Below are positions 6,955 through 8,617 of a stretch of DNA of 8,617 bases, piece by piece. Numbering within the stretch: the first letter of the stretch is position 1; every line of letters begins with the position of its first letter. This stretch comes from Sphaerochaetaceae bacterium (GTDB lineage Bacteria; Spirochaetota; Spirochaetia; Sphaerochaetales; Sphaerochaetaceae), in the NCBI GenBank assembly GCA_024405065.1, contig JAKSPF010000049.1, forward strand, positions 1 to 8,617. Reading direction: 5' to 3'. Below the pieces are notes generated by a model. That model did not search any database. It was not told the DNA's origin and saw only the letters and a list, made by a program, of their open reading frames with translations. The position numbers were made by a program, and so were the translations under genes.

Positions 6955-8412
6955 TCAGGCTGTATAAGTGGAAGCACTTGTATTACCGCCCTCACCGGTC
7001 CAGTTTGTATGGAAAAACTTACCGCGCTCCTCATCTACACGCTCATAAGTGTGAGCACCGAAATAGTCCCTCTGAGCCTGCAGGAGATTTGCGGGAAGAC
7101 GATCCGATGTATAGCCGTCAAAATATCCCAAAGCAGAAGAGAAAGCCGGAGCAGGTACACCGCAAAGTGCAGCCTGAGACACAACTCTTCTCCACGAAGG
7201 CACAAGCTTCTCAATGACACTCTTAAAATACGGATCAAGAAGAAGATTGGAAAGTTGCGGATTTTTATCGTAAGCTTCTTTTATTTTGCCGAGGAAAACA
7301 GAGCGTATTATGCACCCCCCTCTCCACATCAGTGCAATTCCGCCGTAGTTGAGGTTCCAACCGTAAGTCTTTGCAGCAGTCCTCATCAGAGTATATCCCT
7401 GAGCATAGCTTATTATCTTGGAGGCATAGAGCGCACATCTTATATCTTCAATAAACTGCTTTTTATCACCACAGAAGTTGTCTCTCTGCTTTTTGTTGTA
7501 AACTTTTGCGGCTTCAACACGGTCGGCTTTCATTGCAGAAAGACACCTTGAAAAGACACTTTCACCGATTAAAGTAAGAGGCACACCTTCATCAAGGGCA
7601 GCAATTCCTGTCCATTTTCCCGTACCTTTCTGTCCTGCAGTATCCAGAATTTTGTCTACCAAGGGCTGACCGTCACTATCTTTGAAAGCAAGAATATCTC
7701 TTGTAATTTCAATAAGATAGCTGTCAAGTTCGGTCTTATTCCATTCCGTGAATACTTCGTGCATTTCATCACAAGACATACCCAAAAGATCTTTCATCAA
7801 GTGGTATGCTTCACATATTAACTGCATGTCACCGTATTCAATTCCGTTATGAACCATCTTGACAAAATGACCTGCTCCGTTTTCTCCGACCCAATCACAA
7901 CAAGGAGAACCGTTTTCAACTTTTGCAGAGATAGCCTGAAGAATCGGTTTTACTGCAGACCACGCCGCAGGACTTCCGCCGGGCATCAGAGACGGACCCT
8001 TCAAAGCACCTTCTTCACCTCCTGAAACACCGGTTCCGATGTAAAGTAAGCCTTTACTTTCAACGTAGGCAGTCCTGCGTATTGTATCCGGAAAATGGCT
8101 GTTTCCTCCGTCAATGATTATGTCACCCGGTTCAAGTACTTTTAAAAGCATTTCAATGAAATCATCAACAGGTTGTCCGGCCTTTACCATCATCATAACC
8201 TTTCTCGGCTTTGCCAGATTGTCGGCAAGTTCCTCAAGGCTGTGAGTTCCGATGATATTCTTTCCTTTTGCCCTTCCGTTTACAAAATCGTCAACCTTAC
8301 TCGTCGTTCTGTTAAACACCGCAACGGTAAAACCTTTAGATTCCATGTTCATTACAAGGTTCTCACCCATTACGGCAAGTCCAATCAATCCGATATCCGC
8401 TTTCTTATTCAT
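6955..8412 (-). CDS. gnd: 6-phosphogluconate dehydrogenase, decarboxylating
   Basis: The 485-residue enzyme converts 6-phosphogluconate and NADP+ to ribulose 5-phosphate, CO2 and NADPH in the oxidative pentose phosphate pathway, in the cytoplasm and normally as a dimer. The Rossmann fingerprint GLAVMGENL is at 11-19, and NRTTSK at 34-39 is the pattern that selects NADP. IIDGGNSHFPDT lies at 99-110 and GVSGGEEGALKGPSLMPGG at 128-146. The catalytic block KMVHNGIEYGDMQ at 185-197 holds K185, N189 and E192, matching the family's lysine, asparagine and glutamate. KGTGKWT is at 262-268, and the C-terminal HTNWTG tail that reaches into the partner subunit is at 468-473. The reading frame is open upstream to 8610, but that part is repeat DNA. 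The start is the ATG at 8412, with AGGAAGG 3 nt upstream and the family's usual N-terminus. It is first in a two-gene operon with the LarA-like gene. All key residues are intact. Confidence 0.97.
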   Translation of the reverse strand: MNKKADIGLIGLAVMGENLVMNMESKGFTVAVFNRTTSKVDDFVNGRAKGKNIIGTHSLEELADNLAKPRKVMMMVKAGQPVDDFIEMLLKVLEPGDIIIDGGNSHFPDTIRRTAYVESKGLLYIGTGVSGGEEGALKGPSLMPGGSPAAWSAVKPILQAISAKVENGSPCCDWVGENGAGHFVKMVHNGIEYGDMQLICEAYHLMKDLLGMSCDEMHEVFTEWNKTELDSYLIEITRDILAFKDSDGQPLVDKILDTAGQKGTGKWTGIAALDEGVPLTLIGESVFSRCLSAMKADRVEAAKVYNKKQRDNFCGDKKQFIEDIRCALYASKIISYAQGYTLMRTAAKTYGWNLNYGGIALMWRGGCIIRSVFLGKIKEAYDKNPQLSNLLLDPYFKSVIEKLVPSWRRVVSQAALCGVPAPAFSSALGYFDGYTSDRLPANLLQAQRDYFGAHTYERVDEERGKFFHTNWTGEGGNTSASTYTA

Positions 8413-8424
8413 AATCCTTCCTTT

Positions 8425-8451
8425 GAGCCGACTGAAAACGGCTCTTTTTTT
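8425..8451 (+). terminator. Hairpin with T-run on the plus strand, abutting the gnd ribosome-binding site
   Basis: GAGCCG (8425-8430), an 8-nt loop and CGGCTC (8439-8444) form a 6-bp stem, followed on the plus strand by seven T (8445-8451). This has the form of an intrinsic terminator for plus-strand transcription, although no plus-strand gene lies upstream in this window. On the minus strand the same hairpin would sit in the gnd leader, with its 3' arm ending 2 nt before the AGGAAGG ribosome-binding site and with no T-run after it. It may stop antisense RNA running out of gnd, insulate the repeat from it, or affect gnd translation. Confidence 0.5.
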
Positions 8452-8465
8452 CCGGACGAACCGGT

Positions 8466-8493
8466 ACTGTAAATTGCGGTTTAGGCGTGGCAA
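8466..8493 (-). promoter_or_regulatory. Possible promoter for gnd-larA, -35 box inside the repeat
   Basis: On the minus strand TTGCCA (8493-8488, 5 of 6 consensus) is followed after 16 bp by TACAGT (8471-8466, 4 of 6). Transcription would start near 8459 and include the hairpin at 8425-8444 in the leader. It is the best candidate I see between the repeat and gnd, but the -10 box is weak and the spacing one short, so the real promoter may lie beyond the window. Confidence 0.25.
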
Positions 8494-8617
8494 ATGCAAG
8501 GCGCAAGCGAGGGGCAGTGCTATTGTGCACGACCCGAGCACAGCAACGCAGCAGTTGCCCGCATAAAACCACTCTTCGCCGTAATTGCGGTTTAGGCGTG
8601 GCAAATGCAAGGAGCAA
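8472..8617. repeat. 111-nt repeat unit, one full copy and the start of a second
   Basis: The 35 bases at 8472-8506 recur at 8583-8617 with a single mismatch (C at 8502, A at 8613), giving a period of 111 nt. The second copy is cut by the window edge, so the number of units is unknown. The unit is more GC-rich than the genes beside it. Within it, complementary segments are nested in order: GGCG 8484-8487 with CGCC 8577-8580, TGG 8488-8490 with CCA 8569-8571, ATGC 8494-8497 with GCAT 8561-8564, GGGCA 8512-8516 with TGCCC 8556-8560, and GTGCT 8517-8521 with AGCAC 8537-8541. A local alternative hairpin pairs GCAAC 8543-8547 with GTTGC 8554-8558. Both minus-strand frames that cross it read as low-complexity peptides repeating every 37 residues, which I treat as a by-product. 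It could be a REP-like intergenic element, a tandem array or a structured RNA. Confidence 0.8.

Noticed and set aside
6805..7551. 248-codon open frame on the plus strand opposite gnd and the LarA-like gene
   Set aside because: It lies opposite two well-supported enzymes, its translation has no recognisable domain, and it is a composition shadow of gnd codons.
8413..8610. N-terminal extension of 6-phosphogluconate dehydrogenase by 66 residues
   Set aside because: The extra codons are repeat DNA, the family begins at the MNKKADIGLIG segment, and a good ribosome-binding site precedes the ATG at 8412.
8472..8617. CRISPR array
   Set aside because: The 111-nt period leaves a 76-nt interval, too long for normal spacers, the interval is self-complementary to the repeat region, and no cas gene is present.

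Overview
The window looks like chromosome of a low-to-moderate GC, diderm bacterium, most likely a spirochaete of the Treponema type. The main clue is a secreted protein with a short POTRA-like segment followed by a long beta-barrel ending in aromatic residues, a form of Omp85-like protein I associate with treponemes. This assignment is an inference from gene style, not from a marker gene.

Layout. Positions 1-4018 hold three minus-strand genes that read as one operon: an Omp85-like outer-membrane protein (2108-4018, TTG start), a family GT4 glycosyltransferase (989-2098) and a family GT2 glycosyltransferase (1-1002, cut by the window edge). The gap between the first two is 9 bp and the last two overlap by 14 bp, so translation is probably coupled. 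A near-consensus sigma-70 promoter (4059-4087) drives the set. The GT2 gene starts with GTG inside the end of the GT4 gene and stays open to base 1.

Positions 4019-4263 form a divergent intergenic region. It also carries a promoter (4206-4234) for mgtE (4264-5640, plus strand), a CBS-domain Mg2+ channel. A hairpin at 5643-5664, with its T-run on the minus strand, separates mgtE from the convergent operon to its right.

Positions 5691-8412 hold a two-gene minus-strand operon: gnd (6-phosphogluconate dehydrogenase, true start at 8412) followed 19 bp later by a LarA-like nickel-dependent hydroxyacid racemase/epimerase homologue. Their pairing suggests, but does not prove, that the racemase homologue acts on a sugar acid.

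Positions 8413-8617 are non-coding. Next to the gnd ribosome-binding site lies a hairpin that reads as a terminator on the opposite strand. Beyond it is a 111-nt repeat unit, rich in nested self-complementarity, whose second copy begins before the window ends. This repeat, the Omp85/glycosyltransferase operon and the gnd-larA pairing are the most interesting features. I found no clear sign of a defence system, phage, insertion sequence, tRNA, rRNA or CRISPR array.
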